The notes under the pieces: model-generated | Database searches by the model: none | What the model saw: the letters and a program-made list of their open reading frames with translations, nothing else | Told to the model about the DNA's origin: nothing | Made by a program: the position numbers and the translations under genes | Source of the DNA: Psococerastis gibbosa | Lineage: Eukaryota > Arthropoda > Insecta > Psocodea > Psocidae | Assembly: GCA_963971405.1 (NCBI GenBank) | Contig: OZ020486.1 | Span: 36,355,419-36,419,418 of the forward strand | Direction of reading: 5' to 3' | DNA length: 64,000 nucleotides | Shown here: positions 10,466 to 22,508 of the stretch, piece by piece | How the letters are laid out: each line of letters opens with the position of its first letter | How positions within the stretch are numbered: the first letter of the stretch is position 1

Positions 10466-13400
10466 CTGAAAGTCAACACGTAAAAACAAATTAAAATTAA
10501 GAAAAACAAATCAGTAACGAATTGGTACGGATAGAAATAAAGACTCTTCACCCCAAAAGGAATGATACCATAGGTTTTACTACATAATCCCCGAAAGTAA
10601 ATACTAGGGGGAAACATTCAGCACCTAATAAGTAGGCTATGTTTTTATTATTGATACATAAGTCTACATAGTCTGCCCCGTAACTTAGTTAGTTTTGACA
10701 TACTTTATAAATCCACAAAATTTGGATGCCAATTAACAATACTTTGGTAGTTTAAATACGATAAATCGTATATTGATCCGTTCAGCATAGTAATGTAACA
10801 TAGGCGATATTGCATTTTTCAAACGATTTGACGAGCTAGATACGCCCAGGCCTAGATTTATCCTTGTCATTAAAACATACTGTATTTGGAGTAGCGAAAC
10901 AATCCAGAACTAAGTACTTATTGTTCGCCTTTTGTTTTGTTTTTATTCAATAAAGTCGTTTTCAATTCAATTCAACTAGACGGCTAGACGAGGGAATTTT
11001 AATAACATAGTCAAAATGGGCGCATTAAAAAATTAAATGGCTGCCATACATCCCGTGGCTGGAGACCGTTATCAATATGGCTGATAGTATAGCCTGCACA
11101 AGATAAGTACGCAATTTGGTGGGGAAAATAGCCTAGTTTTTGACCGGGTCTAGGTATCCGTTCTGCTATGCTGCAATGTGTATGACTTCGATATTTTTTG
11201 TGTTGGCACTCAGGGGCGTAAAGTTGGGGGGGGGGGGGGGGGAGCTTTGCCTCGAGCATTGTAACACGTGGCTCATACTTCATGGTCCCCTTTGCAGCAA
11301 TATGAATACAGGCATTCCTTTTTTAGCTTTGTAAAATATACAGCTATACTTTACTACTATTAAAATGCGTAAAACCCTACTATTTTGCTCTTTAATTTTC
11401 AATTTTCCCTTATCCTGTCTGATGACGTCATAAGGTCTCCTTAGTTTTGCCCTCGCCATCATTCTAAAACTTTACGCCTCTGTTGGTACTTATCTCTGAT
11501 AGTTGGCATATGGTTAACGGGTGCCTCGTAAGGCATAATATTATGGCTCCCGCCGCTCCAGTTAATATATTTCTATGCTACCATACAGTGATGTGAAAAA
11601 TATTCATGCAACTGTCGTCGATTTCGTTTCTTAGTAATTTTTAATAAGTACTTACCAATAAATTTTTGTATAGGAACTGGCTTGTTCTTCCATTTAATAA
11701 AAATGAGGTAAACAGGCACACTGGATAGTATCATTAAAACCCCGTAACCTACAACAAAAACGTAATTAAGTTATTTCTCCTTTCCTATTTATAAATTAGT
11801 GTAAGGAAAGCTTTGTGATGGTCGAAATGTTCAATTTCAAGATTTCAACGGTTTTGCACGTTTTGAGGTCCCAGGAAACCCCAAAAAGTGATTTTTACGA
11901 AATGTCGGTCCGTCAATTTCTGGCCAAACTAGGTACTCGCTGGATTTTGATGAAATTTCACAATATATTATCAATCTCCGTACCTATACTAATAGATAAA
12001 TAGCAAAGCATGTACGGGAATGAACTAAATTTAAAGAGTTTGTTACATTGATTGTTTTTCGCAGTTTTAACGTCACATATCAGTTAATTTAGATGCCCAT
12101 TAAAATCTTAACTTCCGAAAGATAACCAATATTGAACATGCAGGCCGCAACTCATGGTTTGGCTTTTATGACTTCTGAACTCATAACCATCCTAAAATAA
12201 AAATGATAAGAATCCGCCATTGACCATACCTGTTTCAATAGGTTTCTCTATCATCGGGAAAACAGTGATGAACAGTGTAGCAATGATATATAAAATCGGG
12301 AAGACTAGGTTCACTCTTATTGGTCGAATAAGATCCGGCTGCTTCCACCGAAGCCATGGCAAGCAAAGCACGGAAACTCCTATACTAAGCTGAAACGAAA
12401 CATAGCAAATTAGAGTCAAGTCATGTAACCAGGCATGGCCGGCATGGGCTGCTCTTATACCTTATGTAAAGGATAATACAAATGAGTTGCCTATATTGAA
12501 ATGGGTCTATCTCCATTTGACTTTACTTTTCAAGAGAGCTAGAACACCGATTCCCTCTTTATTCCTTATCCCTTTATCCTATATCGCAATTAATATCTGG
12601 GAGCCATGTTTGTTATTGTTACTGTTGGCACGTGATCACAATGGTGGACGCTGATTGGCTTAGGTGGAGCTAGCACCTTTTGTTCTAAGAAAAGGATGGA
12701 GATAGAATTTCATAAAAATAAGTCTTACTTTAAGAGGATCATTTAACTTCGGAGATTTTTTTTTTACGCCAAAGTGTTATGTCTACCAATAGGCCTTTAA
12801 ACAAGGAATCAAATCCAATCAAAAACTCATTTAAAAAAAAATTGAGATAGACCCATTTGAAAATAGGCAACTATGTACGAATGTACGAATTACTATAATA
12901 TAGCCAGAGAATAGATAAGGGAATAGGAAGTCCAAATGGACTTTAATATTCAGGCCGTCGAGCTCAGTTAGTAGAGACATAGATCGGGTCATGTTCACAC
13001 CTACTGGCTACTATACTTAATAATCAATTAGATGTTGGTGTTAAATGGTTATAGAATAAGAGTTTTGGGCGTCCAGCAATCCCAAAGGACGCGTTTTCGA
13101 AATATTTTATAAAGGTTAGAACAAGTCTTCACCATACTTACCCATGTTGCAAAGCCAACGTAGTTGATCAGAGCATTAATATCAGAAGAAGTGAGGTAGA
13201 GCATTGAAAGTAGAGCGACTGTAAGCACTGCAGGCGTAGGGGTGAGCCTTTGCACCTGGATCATGGTCAGCACTTCTGGCATTTGGCCCTCAACGGCACC
13301 CGCGTAGAACAACCTCGAAGAGGTCAGCAGTATACCGTTCACGGCACCAAATGTGGAAAGAGCTACAAACACAGGAATCGTCCATGCCATAACGCCGAAC

Positions 13401-16400
13401 AATTTATCCGCAAACATCTGAAAACAGCAATGAAGCACTGCTACATTTTCGGACACTTAAAATAATATACCTCAGACGTTTAGTCTAATCCTAGTTTAAT
13501 TAGTAGCTGGATAGGCTGTAGAATGCAGCCTGGAAGAAACATTCAATATTTTGTATTACTTGTAGGTGACACGTAAGGATAGATAAGAACATAAAACGAC
13601 AATGTACTTATGCGTGAAAAAATACAATGCGTATAATAAGTAATGCGGATGGTGGCCTCAATATTTGGTAGACTTATTAAATTTGGAAAAATGCAGCAGC
13701 CAACGTCGAATTCATTAATAGCCTTTCATCTCAACAATGTGTAGGAAAAAACAATTGTGTGTAGTATGTAGTATGGAGTCTAGAATAGAAACAGTCTGGG
13801 ACTGAAACATTCTTGTGCAATATTACAATAGCAATAGTTTTTATTGTTATTTTTTAATTATGAACATTTATTTGCAATTTTCCAAAACGCCATTAAAATA
13901 TGGATATTTCAGTAGGTACACACAATACGTTCATTTTCATACACCTATTCATTTTCTCAATGCTTAAATCATGCAAGAATGGAATTGAATTGGCATATCT
14001 CGCCTATTTACTTGCTAGGCTAGGCTAGTGTTTAGAATACAAAATTCGACAATGTATGAAAAAACATAATTACCACAGCAACTGCAGATTCGCCTGGCCG
14101 CAAGAGTTCTTGGGGTGACAATGTGGTGTAAAAAGCAACATTTGTCATTACGTACACAACGGTGACCAGAGCGCATGAGATCCCGATCGCGCGAGGCAGG
14201 TTTTTAACTGGATCCTTCAGTTCTTCAATGATAAAGTTCAAATAATTCCTGAACAAAAACTACAAATTATTATGCTGAAAACAAAACAGCTATGTAATAT
14301 GCAATACTATAGAAAAAATTGCTTAAATGACACGCTGCGCCATGTACAGTATTTCAAGCGAGATGGGAAGTTAATGACATTTCCCCAGTGGCACATATTA
14401 ATCAGTAGAATCTGTTTAGTGAAATTTATGGTTTTTTTCAAAGTAATAATACTTCAGGTGAGTAAATGTTAATTTGCTGCGAAAGCTTTTATTTTTTGTG
14501 AAGTTTTCATGTAGCCATTTTCATAGCTATGAGGCTGTAGAACAAGGTATTAATTAATCTATTAACATTTATTAAATTACATTTTCGATCAGTGGCGTGA
14601 AGTTCATTTGTTGATTATCCCGATGAGACAAAAGTATAAGGGCCGCTACGGCCATCTATGGCAGGGTTATTACAATTGTCAAATACTTTGGGGTAGGGTA
14701 AATTTTGCCAGTATATTAGAATATTATTATAATATAATATATGGAATAATTATTCAGAAACAGTGTGATCGGAAAGACCCAAAGAATCTATGTTCAACGA
14801 TCTCTGGCCTTGTAACAACCTTATTGCAAATTTCCATTCAGTTTCAGTTACGCCTACATTCTTGCACCACCCTCTTCTCCGCCCAGGTCACCAATGAGTG
14901 ACATAATATAACACTTACCATCCATTGTAAGCAAAAAGGCCAGAATAGAATGATAAAGCAATTTTCGTTGTTTCTGTTGTGGTGCCTTCAAATGTAAAAT
15001 ACTGTGTTTGCCCTGAAAAAATTGATAGAATTAAATAATTAATGGGCATGAAAACGTATTTTTTATTATTTTATTAGATACAAATTAATAAATAAAAATT
15101 AAAACCAATTCATAAATGGATCAACGAGCTATATTGTATTAACATTACAGCCAAGCCATTCTGGTCCTTTTTCGGTGATAATGTTTTGGATAACTTCAGC
15201 AGAACCCCAAGAAGTTGAATGACCCATCACCGTTTACCGTACAGTGCGATAAAGTTAGTGACCTCTGATATTGCTGTCGGCCACATCAGTGATTACCACA
15301 ACAAATCTGCCTAATAAAAACACAAAAGCCGGTCCAATTGAATCATAATGCAGTCTACACGTAAACAGCAAACCGTGTTACTATTAAACTCACAGGAAAC
15401 CACACACGAGAAATAAATGCTAGTGGTTTTCGAATGTGTTTGAATGGAAGCATACTGTTATCAATAAATTAAAACAACGCTGCACTCGGTAGCCTAACTC
15501 GATTTATAAAGTATGTGATAATGTCAAAAGAAAAAATGTCATTGTTTGGTTGCTTGTGTCATGAAACGGATTATGAAAAAAAACATAGCAGTAAAGAAGC
15601 CATGTTATTGTAGTCCAAAATTATTTTAAAAGCCCTGATAATACTTACCCCTGCAAAGTTGGTATATGCCGGCAAAAATTATAACGAAGAGAGCGAGCAA
15701 CTTGGCATAAGTGAAGATATCTTGCACTTTGGTGGCCCATTTCACATCCCAGCAGTTGACAAATGTGAGGGTAACTGTAACAATGCAATAATTATAGTGT
15801 ATAATGTATTCGTAGCTGTTTTCCCATATTTCAAAACAATACCTAACTCAAATAGTTTCAAATTGCGAAGACTTCTGCTCATTAGTACCCAGACCACGTT
15901 TAGCTCCCACACATCCCCATTTCCTGTCATTGTGGCACTACTGCTTACTTCATTAAGCTTCCCGTCACTCTGCATCAACACGACTCAAAATCCAGAGTAA
16001 CGTAAAATTTACTTAGGCTTTATTTAAAAGTCTTTCATGAGTCTTTCCTTTGTACATTTTCATCAAGGAGCTGGAGGTGGAACATTCGAAGGTACAATAA
16101 ACTAGGAATGGAAAACAATTTTGAACAAGATTGCTCATTTTGCCAATGCCAAAATTTGCGAAATAAAAAATTCTATGATTTTTACCGTAAATTATCCGCA
16201 ATTGGTTTGTGGAATACCTACGCGTGCGCATATCTCAGGATCTCTACACCCATTCCCAGTTCATAAATTTCATTATTATCACTATCATTTATAATTAATT
16301 AGCTGACAAAGGTCATTTGAGCAGCGTACTGACATCCGTCTATTTAGTTTATTATTATAGCACTATCAGCACTATTAGTTCACATCGGTCCATTTAGTTA

Positions 16401-18901
16401 AGCCGGCAAGCTTCGCGAACCTCATAAATTCCATATAAAAATTGCCAGCAAAATCTTTTGCGACAGAAACCAACGAATAGCGTATAAGGAATCCTGATAT
16501 TGTGTCTTGTTCACGAGGCTCACACGAGGCTCGCAGGTTCACCAGCGACACACAAGATTTAATTACGGGCAAACTTTTCATTAGAAATTCTACATATTGC
16601 CATAGCATCAGCCATCCGAATTCCTCTAACACTCCAGTATTAGGGGCCCAGTTTAGTAAATGGACTCACTAAATCTGTTACACAATACAATGCAATTAAA
16701 AAATAGTCAACAAGGTCTAATAATAAAAATAATATAGTATATTCAACGAAACGCAATTCATTAGTAGGCCTACGATGGGTGACGCATCGATTGAATAGGT
16801 ACCGACAAATAAAAAAATAAAAAATAAACTATGGTGCAACCAAGTGCCGGAAGCAGGGAGAACAGATTGTTGAAATTGGGGTGAAGGGGAATGGGGAACA
16901 TCTAGCCCAGGTATCGATTTTCATGACGTCACTGCATAGCCACTTTGTCTCGCAAAATTTTCGCACATTGCCTCCGAAACAACCTCCAATGAGCATGCGT
17001 CGTAGACATGCAAAGCAAGAGACGGCTGACGCAACGATACAACAGTGCATGTGTCGTCCCAAATTGCTTTTAAAACAAACTACTGTCAATTTTTAACTTA
17101 TTTTTTTATTAATTGGCTAAAGTTGAAGAGGCCTCCTCGCTAATTGAAATTAGAGAATCAAGAAAAATTCGGACTTGAGGAATCGTGTTACCACTTAGTA
17201 AGACATAGATCATGGGTTCGAATCCCGCCAAGTCTAGATTTTTCTTGATTTTATAATTTCAACTACTGTAAAATCAAGCAGCATTACGGTCAAGCTCGAC
17301 GCCGCTTTAGAATATATTGGGGTTGTATTGTATGCACTTCTAGTTCCCCTTGCTGCTACCATAGGCATGCACATAATACGTTATACACATTACAGTACAG
17401 ACAGTGGCGTCATTTCTATTTATTTACTTATTTTCTTTCTTTGATGTAACTATGTTATACTACCAGCAGACTCAAAGTCCCTCTCAAAATAAAGGTATTC
17501 ATCTAGGTTTTTTTCAAAAACTTGAGGGAGGCAACTCACCCCAAATGACACTCCTATACACAGAACAAACAATTTGTCCATTACTGATTTTGAGCAAGCT
17601 ATTGCCGTATGGGTCTTAGGCGTCAAATCGCTTCCATTTTGTACATAGTAGGTGCACGTATCATTCTACCTTTAAATGGATTTTTCAATACGGTTTAGAC
17701 ATTACTGCAGGACTTCTCATATAGTATATGGGCTCATGGCCCTCTGAACCACCCTATGCCATCTCAGCGGTAAAAGTAAATTAAACCGTTAGCAAACCAG
17801 CATTTATCCCAGACTTCCACCAATTTCTACAGGCTACGAATGAACAGGAAACATCGTCATGCTCAATTTTACTCTTGTCACACGTCCCAAGTTTTCCCAA
17901 GTTTCCACAAGAATGGGCAGGACTTGAACCAGTTACAAGTGCGAGCAGACAAACATGCCATGTTTATACTGAATTAGGAAGAAAATTCATGCTTCGTAGT
18001 CTATAAAGTTAATAAGAAATCGGTATACTGCCAATATAATAAGCAATCAGAGAAGCAGAAGAGGGGAAAGGGTCCCCCTTGAGAATGTTTGCTGTTGACA
18101 GTTCAAACCAAGAAAGAGCGGGCAAGGAAAGGCTTGACGACTTCATCTTTCAAATTTTTCGTGCAAATAGTATAGATGCTAGCAGTAAACAGATAAAATT
18201 GTTTGGCTACTGTTAGGTTAACTTTACACGTCAAGCGACGACTGACTACTATGAACTACTGACTGGATGAAGATAATATGACATTAAACAACCTCCATTA
18301 CTAGAAACAGCTTTAAAACAAAAACGTGGATCAATTTACCAAAACAATCGTTGAAACAGTTTAGAGGAGATAAGGAGATCCTGAACACATACTAGTACAT
18401 AGAGTTGCCTCTTTTCAAATGGGTCTATCTCCATTTTTTTTCCGAATATGAATTTGTGATTGGATTGGATTCCAAGTTTAACGGCCTATCGGTAGACATA
18501 ACACTTTGGCGTCAATTTTTTTTTTTTAAAGAAAATCTGTCTTCCGCCGTTCCTTTGATCAAAACGTGCTAGCTTCACCTCAGCCTAACAGCGTCCGCCA
18601 TTGTGATCACGTGCCAACAATAACAAACATGGCTGCCACATATTAATTGCGAGTTAAAGGGGATAAGGAATTTCGGAGAGATAAGGATAAAGACAGAACA
18701 AGGAGCGAATCGGTTTTCTAGCTCTCCTGAAAAGTAAGGTCAAACGGTGATAAACCCATTTGAAAATAGGCAACTCATGTAGTCTACTTTAAGAAACACC
18801 GTTACACTTCAGAGCAGCCTAATCAAATGAATAACCGTGGCCTTATTTATTTATAATAAAATAAACAAAAATTAATTTTTTTCGCTATCTCTGATTGTTG
18901 C

Positions 18902-18932
<31 letters not shown>

Positions 18933-21900
18933 CTGTTGAACAGATTTCAAAACTTACGAATGCAGCAGCAGGCAAGTAGTCGAAGACTTTCGTCCGGTGG
19001 TGAGCAGTCAGGGAAAAAAGGTTTCAAAATGTAAATGCTGAAAGTGAGAGCTACGATCGCCTGTGAGCATGGTCGTACAATCATACACTCAATCCAGAGA
19101 CGAACAAACGCCAGAAAAGGACCGAACGTGGTCATGATGTAAGCGTAGTCGGCTCCTGACTTGGTGATCATCGTACCTAGCTCAGCATAGCAGTAAGCTC
19201 CTACCTGAAACAATTAACGAAAATAAGCACAAAGAATGAAATATCATTGAAATACTGACTACTTTACACTTATTGGCTTTGTTTGTAATAAAACTAGGCA
19301 TAATAATTGCTAGGACTGAGTTGCAGGCTACTAGTGGGGTAGCTTAGTTATAATTGTATTGTATTACTGTATCCAATATAATTCATTCATTCATTCATTC
19401 ATTCACAGGTGGTGGATTACGAAAAGGCCACCAGATATGGTGGCTAGCTGCGGACATAACGAATAAACCTATTTATACCTAGTATTTATGCGTAGTGTAA
19501 GGAAAGCTTTGCGATGATCGAAATTTTTTATATTGGAATTTCAGAGGATAGAGGATTTACACGTTTTGAGGTCCCTGAAACACAAAAAAGTGTATTTTAC
19601 GAAATGTCTGTCTGTCTGTCTTTTCGTAGATTGGTACGAAAACTACCCGGTGAATTTTGATGAAATTTGGTAAGCACACTAGGTTCACAAAAAGCATACG
19701 TCAGGACCATTTTTTATTTTTGTGGGTTTCACCCTCAAAAAACTCCAAGAAACTGCTAAAAAAATGTCCCTTGCCCCTTGATAGTTTGGTTCTGGGGGTA
19801 ACAAATACTCAATTTTAATGAAAAAGTATCAAAAAAATAATTTTTCTGCGGTACCCCTCCCTCCACCACGATCTATTTCGACTTTAAACAAGGTAGAATT
19901 GAATTTTCCAGATATGCGACATTTCACTTCATACTATTGGCAGCCCTACCCGAAATAAAATCCTGGTTGTGGGCCTGCGTCCCATCGATCAATTCAGTGC
20001 TTTGGGATAGGGAATTCCGAGGCAACCAACATTTAACCCTAGGAAAATTATTTACTATGGAAATATCATATTATTTATCTCGGTACCTATACTAATTTGA
20101 TAACTAGGAAAGCAACACGGACCGGTTTTTATATCTCTATAATGATTGAACAGTAATTTTTTTTTTATTAAAAAAAAAGTAATTTTTTAATAAGTAACAT
20201 CAATCAATTTCTTAAAAACATACTTCAATAATCAGTTCTTTTATTAACTTAATAAGTTGAAGAGTGAAGATGTCGTAAGGGATTGTTGTTCAGTATAACT
20301 GACATTGTTTATTCATTGACCTTTTACTCCGACCTCAAAAGATACGGTAAGAACACAAGAGAAGAATTGCTTGTAAATAAACTAAGAAAATACTTTTTTA
20401 ACTCTTAACTTTTCCGTAATCCGAAACTTCAGCTAATTATTAACTGTGTAGACCGTTATTCCAAGACATCTGCCATTTTCATCTAAGGCAAATTATTTTC
20501 TTAATGAGGCATTGGAAAAACCTACAAAGTGATTGGCTATGTTCAAATATCAACTATAACTTCATGCCTATGGTGCCTAGCCGCAAGTAATTAATAGTCA
20601 ACCAATCAATCTAAAATATGATCGCGACGCCAAGTATGCGCACCATACTTCGTGCTGATTGATAACAGTGCCTACAATGTGTGAAAGGTCACCCGAATGC
20701 ATACTACAAGTTTACTCAACTAGTTCTATCAATATATGACAATAAAAGGGGAACTGTCAGAAAAGATAACCGTTTTATACGATATTATGACTATTGGACA
20801 CTATTTTCATTTCGAATAGGCTAAGTCTGTTTAAATATGACCACTTATTGCTTTCCTATTTAAATACGTTAGTAAACAGAAAGCTTTTTGATGGCCCAAA
20901 TTTAGGATTTCAAAATTTTAGTGGATTTACACGATTTGATGCCGTTTTTTACGAAATGTCTGTCTGCCTCTCAATTTCTGGACAAACTACTTGGTGGATT
21001 TGGATGAAATTTAGCATGTAGGTTCACAAAAATTATGCCTCGTCATATTTTTTCTTATCGGCTAACTCAATTGGGGGGGGGGGGGTTACCCTAAAAAAAC
21101 TAAAAACAAAACAGTTCATTTATTTTTTCTCAAAAACGGCTCCAACTATTTTCTTTAAATTCACAATTATTTTTGTCGTTATTATTGTAAATAAAACCCT
21201 ATAGGTCGCTTGCCGCTTGATACATTCGGATACATTTATTAAAATTTAAATTGTTTGTATGCTATTAACCTTTTATAAAAATATCCCTATCGGCTCTGGC
21301 CGATCAATTGTAGGGAGATTCCATGCAAGCGTGGACCCAGCTTTTCCTCTATGTTACGCTATGTATGTAGATAAAAAAATAGGCCTACTTCATTCTTTTC
21401 TAGACCACAACATCAACACACAAAACACTCTTGTATTCCCAATTTCGAACCACAATGGTGACTATAAACTTTTACTTATCAAATTATTTTCACTCTGACT
21501 GACACCATCTTGAAATGGTTGATTTGTCGCAAAAAGTGTTGATTACCATTATCGTAGATAATAATACGGGCTTTCAGTCAGATTTTATTTCATTCCACTG
21601 CGACCAATATTAACTGAGATATGAATTATATAAGGTTTAAATCGGCCGCCATCTTGGAACTAAATACTCGATCTAGCTGGTTAACGAACTCGATCAATTC
21701 ATTTGTATCATCAATTTTTGGGCCAAGTTTTATCAATATCGGATAATATTTACGGAAGTTAGTGTTTCCTAAAATCGACATACTGTATATACATAGCCTA
21801 TATACCTACAGTATGTATACACAACATTTTGAACAGAGGGTGGTTTTAGGCTCAGGGGGGTCATGAAACGAAAACTTGTGAAGAAATTTTCCGAAAGTCG

Positions 21901-22508
21901 AACATTGGTACTCTATAGGTAGATAAATATCCCTAAAAAGAAACAGTTAATTTATTTTTTCCACAAAAACGGCTCCAACGATTTTCTTTAAATTCACAAT
22001 TATTGTATAGGTAGTCGTTATTAATGTAAACAAACCGTATCATAGGTCACTTGCTCCTCGATACATTCGGACACATTCAAAATTTAAATTGTTTGTATGC
22101 GATTAACCTTTTATAAAAAATATTTTAGCCTCGCTCGAATGTCTCACCTCTCCTATTCAGAACTGTATAAGTACCGCCGCCTACCCTTACCATTGAAAAG
22201 ACACCAGATATAATCCAGATGATAATCGCCATATTGACAGAGCCTGTCGTCTGTAGAACTCCTGTAGGAGACACAAATATTCCGGAGCCTATGATACTGC
22301 CAATGATGACTGTACAGCCATTGAGCAGGCTCATCTTAGCTTCCAGTCGTATCTCTCCATCGTCCTCGTGCTCCGGGTCCTTCAGTATACTCCCCACAAG
22401 CACGTCTTCAGGGACAGGCTCGTCCAAAGAAGACCGACGGCCAGAAGAGCCTCGCTCTTCATGCTCAGCAGAGTCATCATGACCGCTATTCATTGATTTC
22501 AAAGACAT
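10335..22508 (-). CDS. SLC7 (LAT-type) light-chain amino-acid transporter
   Basis: This gene encodes a 12-TM plasma-membrane amino-acid exchanger light chain of the APC superfamily, normally disulfide-linked to an SLC3 heavy chain. Nine coding exons on the minus strand (22191-22508, 18958-19204, 15649-15774, 14919-15012, 14074-14248, 13142-13417, 12230-12389, 11656-11748, 10335-10465) add to 1620 nt, or 539 residues plus stop. Every junction is GT-AG and in phase. There is an acidic/Ser-rich cytosolic N-tail (1-55), the TM1 substrate motif GSGIF (74-78), CYAELGT, the heavy-chain Cys in FFPDCSPP (C173), the [13 protein letters not shown] helix, TM6 [26 protein letters not shown], and KWKNKP near the end. 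LAT1 is 507 residues, so length fits. Introns carry many MITEs. The exact substrate class cannot be fixed. The terminal exon is the least certain piece. Confidence 0.92.
10915..10975 (+). mobile_element. LINE-type 3' tail
   Basis: The segment ends in repeats of ATTCA/AATTC type after 'AATAAAGTCGTTTTCAATTC'. The same sequence in opposite orientation appears at about 62455-62508, so this is a dispersed retroposon 3' end. It lies inside SLC7 intron 8. Confidence 0.5.
11211..11482. mobile_element. hAT MITE with G18 tract
   Basis: The inverted ends are CAGGGGCGTAAAGTT and AACTTTACGCCTCTG. The flanks are TTGGCACT (11203-11210) and TTGGTACT (11483-11490), 7 of 8 identical. A long G run follows the left end. 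The element is non-coding and lies in SLC7 intron 8. Confidence 0.8.
11656..11748 (-). CDS. SLC7 exon 8
   Basis: The acceptor is GTTGTAG and the donor is GTAAGT. The exon encodes [18 protein letters not shown] then [13 protein letters not shown], the final TM12 and start of the C-tail. It matches LAT1 'GLPVYFFGVWWKNKP'. Confidence 0.88.
11782..12005. repeat. Dispersed 'GAAATGTCTGTC' repeat, copy 1
   Basis: This copy contains GTAAGGAAAGCTTTGTGATG, 'ACGTTTTGAGGTCCC', 'TTTTTACGAAATGTC' and 'GATTTTGATGAAATTT'. Related copies are at about 19491-20115, 20860-21110, 24470-24955 (inverted), 38075-38285 (inverted) and, more weakly, 55247-55400. The family type is unknown. The copies end in different places and I could not define termini. 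Confidence 0.6.
12230..12389 (-). CDS. SLC7 exon 7
   Basis: The acceptor is CGTTTCAG and the donor is GTATGG. The exon encodes [20 protein letters not shown], then RPIRVNL and a hydrophobic helix, matching 'LRHRKPELERPIKVNLALP' of LAT1 (TM10-TM11). Confidence 0.9.
12485..12872. mobile_element. MITE with AGTTGCC ends (copy 1)
   Basis: The inverted ends are AGTTGCCTATATTGAAATGG and its inverse, about 28 bp, including GGTCTATCTC / GAGATAGACC. The 388-bp body contains GGCACGTGATCACAATGGTG. The copy at 18413-18775 has the same body inverted. Both lie in SLC7 introns. No clear target duplication was found. Confidence 0.75.
12952..13012 (+). mobile_element. tRNA-derived SINE head (fragment)
   Basis: GTCGAGCTCAGTTAGTAGAG resembles a tRNA A box with D-loop. 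A degenerate B-box-like GTTCACACC follows about 30 bp later. It shares 'ACATAGATC' with the tRNA-like sequence at 17155-17253. It is too degenerate to be a functional tRNA. Confidence 0.4.
13142..13417 (-). CDS. SLC7 exon 6
   Basis: The acceptor is CTGTTTTCAG and the donor is GTAAGT. The 92 codons begin [18 protein letters not shown] and include [17 protein letters not shown], 'AGAVEGQMP' and [10 protein letters not shown]. This is the TM7-TM9 region and matches LAT1 closely. Confidence 0.93.
14074..14248 (-). CDS. SLC7 exon 5
   Basis: The acceptor is TTTGTTCAG and the donor is GTAATT. The exon encodes [20 protein letters not shown], '[19 protein letters not shown]' and 'TTLSPQELL', ending SAVAV. 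It matches LAT1 'NYLNFVTEEMINPYRNLP' and 'VYVLTNLAYFTTLS'. Confidence 0.93.
14919..15012 (-). CDS. SLC7 exon 4 (TM6)
   Basis: The acceptor is TTTTTTCAG and the donor is GTAAGT. The exon encodes [20 protein letters not shown] then [12 protein letters not shown]. The unwound TM6 F-A-Y-x-G-W, which lines the LAT substrate site, is intact. Confidence 0.92.
15649..15774 (-). CDS. SLC7 exon 3
   Basis: The acceptor is TTGTTACAG and the donor is GTAAGT. The exon encodes [20 protein letters not shown], then [20 protein letters not shown], equivalent to LAT1 'TAVNCYSVKAATRVQDAFAAAKLLAL'. It is TM5 with its amphipathic lead-in. Confidence 0.92.
17155..17253. repeat. tRNA-like core inside an inverted repeat
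   Basis: GGGTTCGAATCCCGCC is a near-perfect tRNA B box with T arm. It is bracketed by inverted arms AATCAAGAAAAATCGG-type (17157-17172) and TTTTTCTTGATT (17240-17251), with ACTTG/CAAGT inside. The A box is poor and no acceptor stem forms, so it is a SINE or MITE derivative rather than a tRNA gene. Confidence 0.5.
18413..18775. mobile_element. MITE with AGTTGCC ends (copy 2)
   Basis: It has the same inverted ends as 12485-12872 (AGTTGCC...GGCAACT, with AAATGGGTCTATCTCC inside). The body is in reverse orientation (CCATTGTGATCACGTGCC). It is 363 bp and lies in SLC7 intron 2. Confidence 0.75.
18902..18929 (+). repeat. A28 homopolymer
   Basis: An uninterrupted A run 28 bp from the end of SLC7 exon 2. 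It may be the tail of a retroposed fragment or simple slippage. Its transcript sense would be poly-U within intron 2 just after the donor. Confidence 0.9.
18958..19204 (-). CDS. SLC7 exon 2
   Basis: The acceptor is TTGTTTCAG and the donor is GTAAGT. The exon encodes residues 107-188: [20 protein letters not shown], '[18 protein letters not shown]', then [10 protein letters not shown] with C173 at the position of the heavy-chain disulfide Cys of LAT1 (C164). Confidence 0.94.
19381..19405 (+). repeat. (ATTC)n microsatellite
   Basis: Six ATTC units in SLC7 intron 1, next to a GT-rich retroposon-like sequence. No function is implied. Confidence 0.9.
19491..20115. repeat. Dispersed 'GAAATGTCTGTC' repeat, longest copy
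   Basis: It contains GTAAGGAAAGCTTTGCGATG, TGTCTGTCTGTCTGTC and 'GAATTTTGATGAAATTTGGT', the same order as the copy at 11782. It extends further through 'CCCTTGATAGTTTGGTTCTG', which reappears inverted at about 24590. It lies in SLC7 intron 1. Confidence 0.6.
21110..21287 (+). repeat. Direct repeat A, SLC7 intron 1
   Basis: About 170 bp, from 'ACGGCTCCAACTATTTTC' to 'TTAACCTTTTATAAAAATAT', is repeated at 21955-22122 with scattered changes. The second copy ends about 70 bp before SLC7 exon 1, so the duplication abuts the donor side of intron 1. Confidence 0.75.
21955..22122 (+). repeat. Direct repeat B, SLC7 intron 1
   Basis: Second copy of the 21110-21287 sequence. It includes CGATACATTCGGACACATT and 'TTGTTTGTATGCGATTAACC', diverged by several substitutions and small indels. 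Confidence 0.75.
22191..22508 (-). CDS. SLC7 exon 1 with start codon
   Basis: ATG is at 22508-22506 and the donor is GTAAGG after SGVFSM. The exon encodes residues 1-106: a polar tail with [28 protein letters not shown], then TM1 [19 protein letters not shown] tiny upstream ATG-AAC-TAA lies about 20 nt 5' of the start. No upstream in-frame extension resembles the family. Confidence 0.93.

Larger units (their letters stand above)
15775..18957 (-). other. SLC7 intron 2
   Basis: This 3.2-kb intron contains the inverted tRNA-like repeat (17155-17253), the AGTTGCC MITE (18413-18775) and a long A-run just upstream of the donor of exon 2. The two overlapping opposite-strand open frames at 16829-17096 have no recognisable content. 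No additional exon is needed by the reading frame. Confidence 0.7.

Noticed and set aside
16829..17096. Overlapping open frames on both strands in SLC7 intron 2
   Set aside because: No family similarity and no splice-site support. The SLC7 reading frame is complete without them.
17175..17240. Functional tRNA gene
   Set aside because: A B box is present but no good A box, no cloverleaf and no acceptor-stem pairing. It is better read as a SINE or MITE derivative.
22219..22482. Forward open frame of 87 codons
   Set aside because: It is the antisense shadow of SLC7 exon 1.
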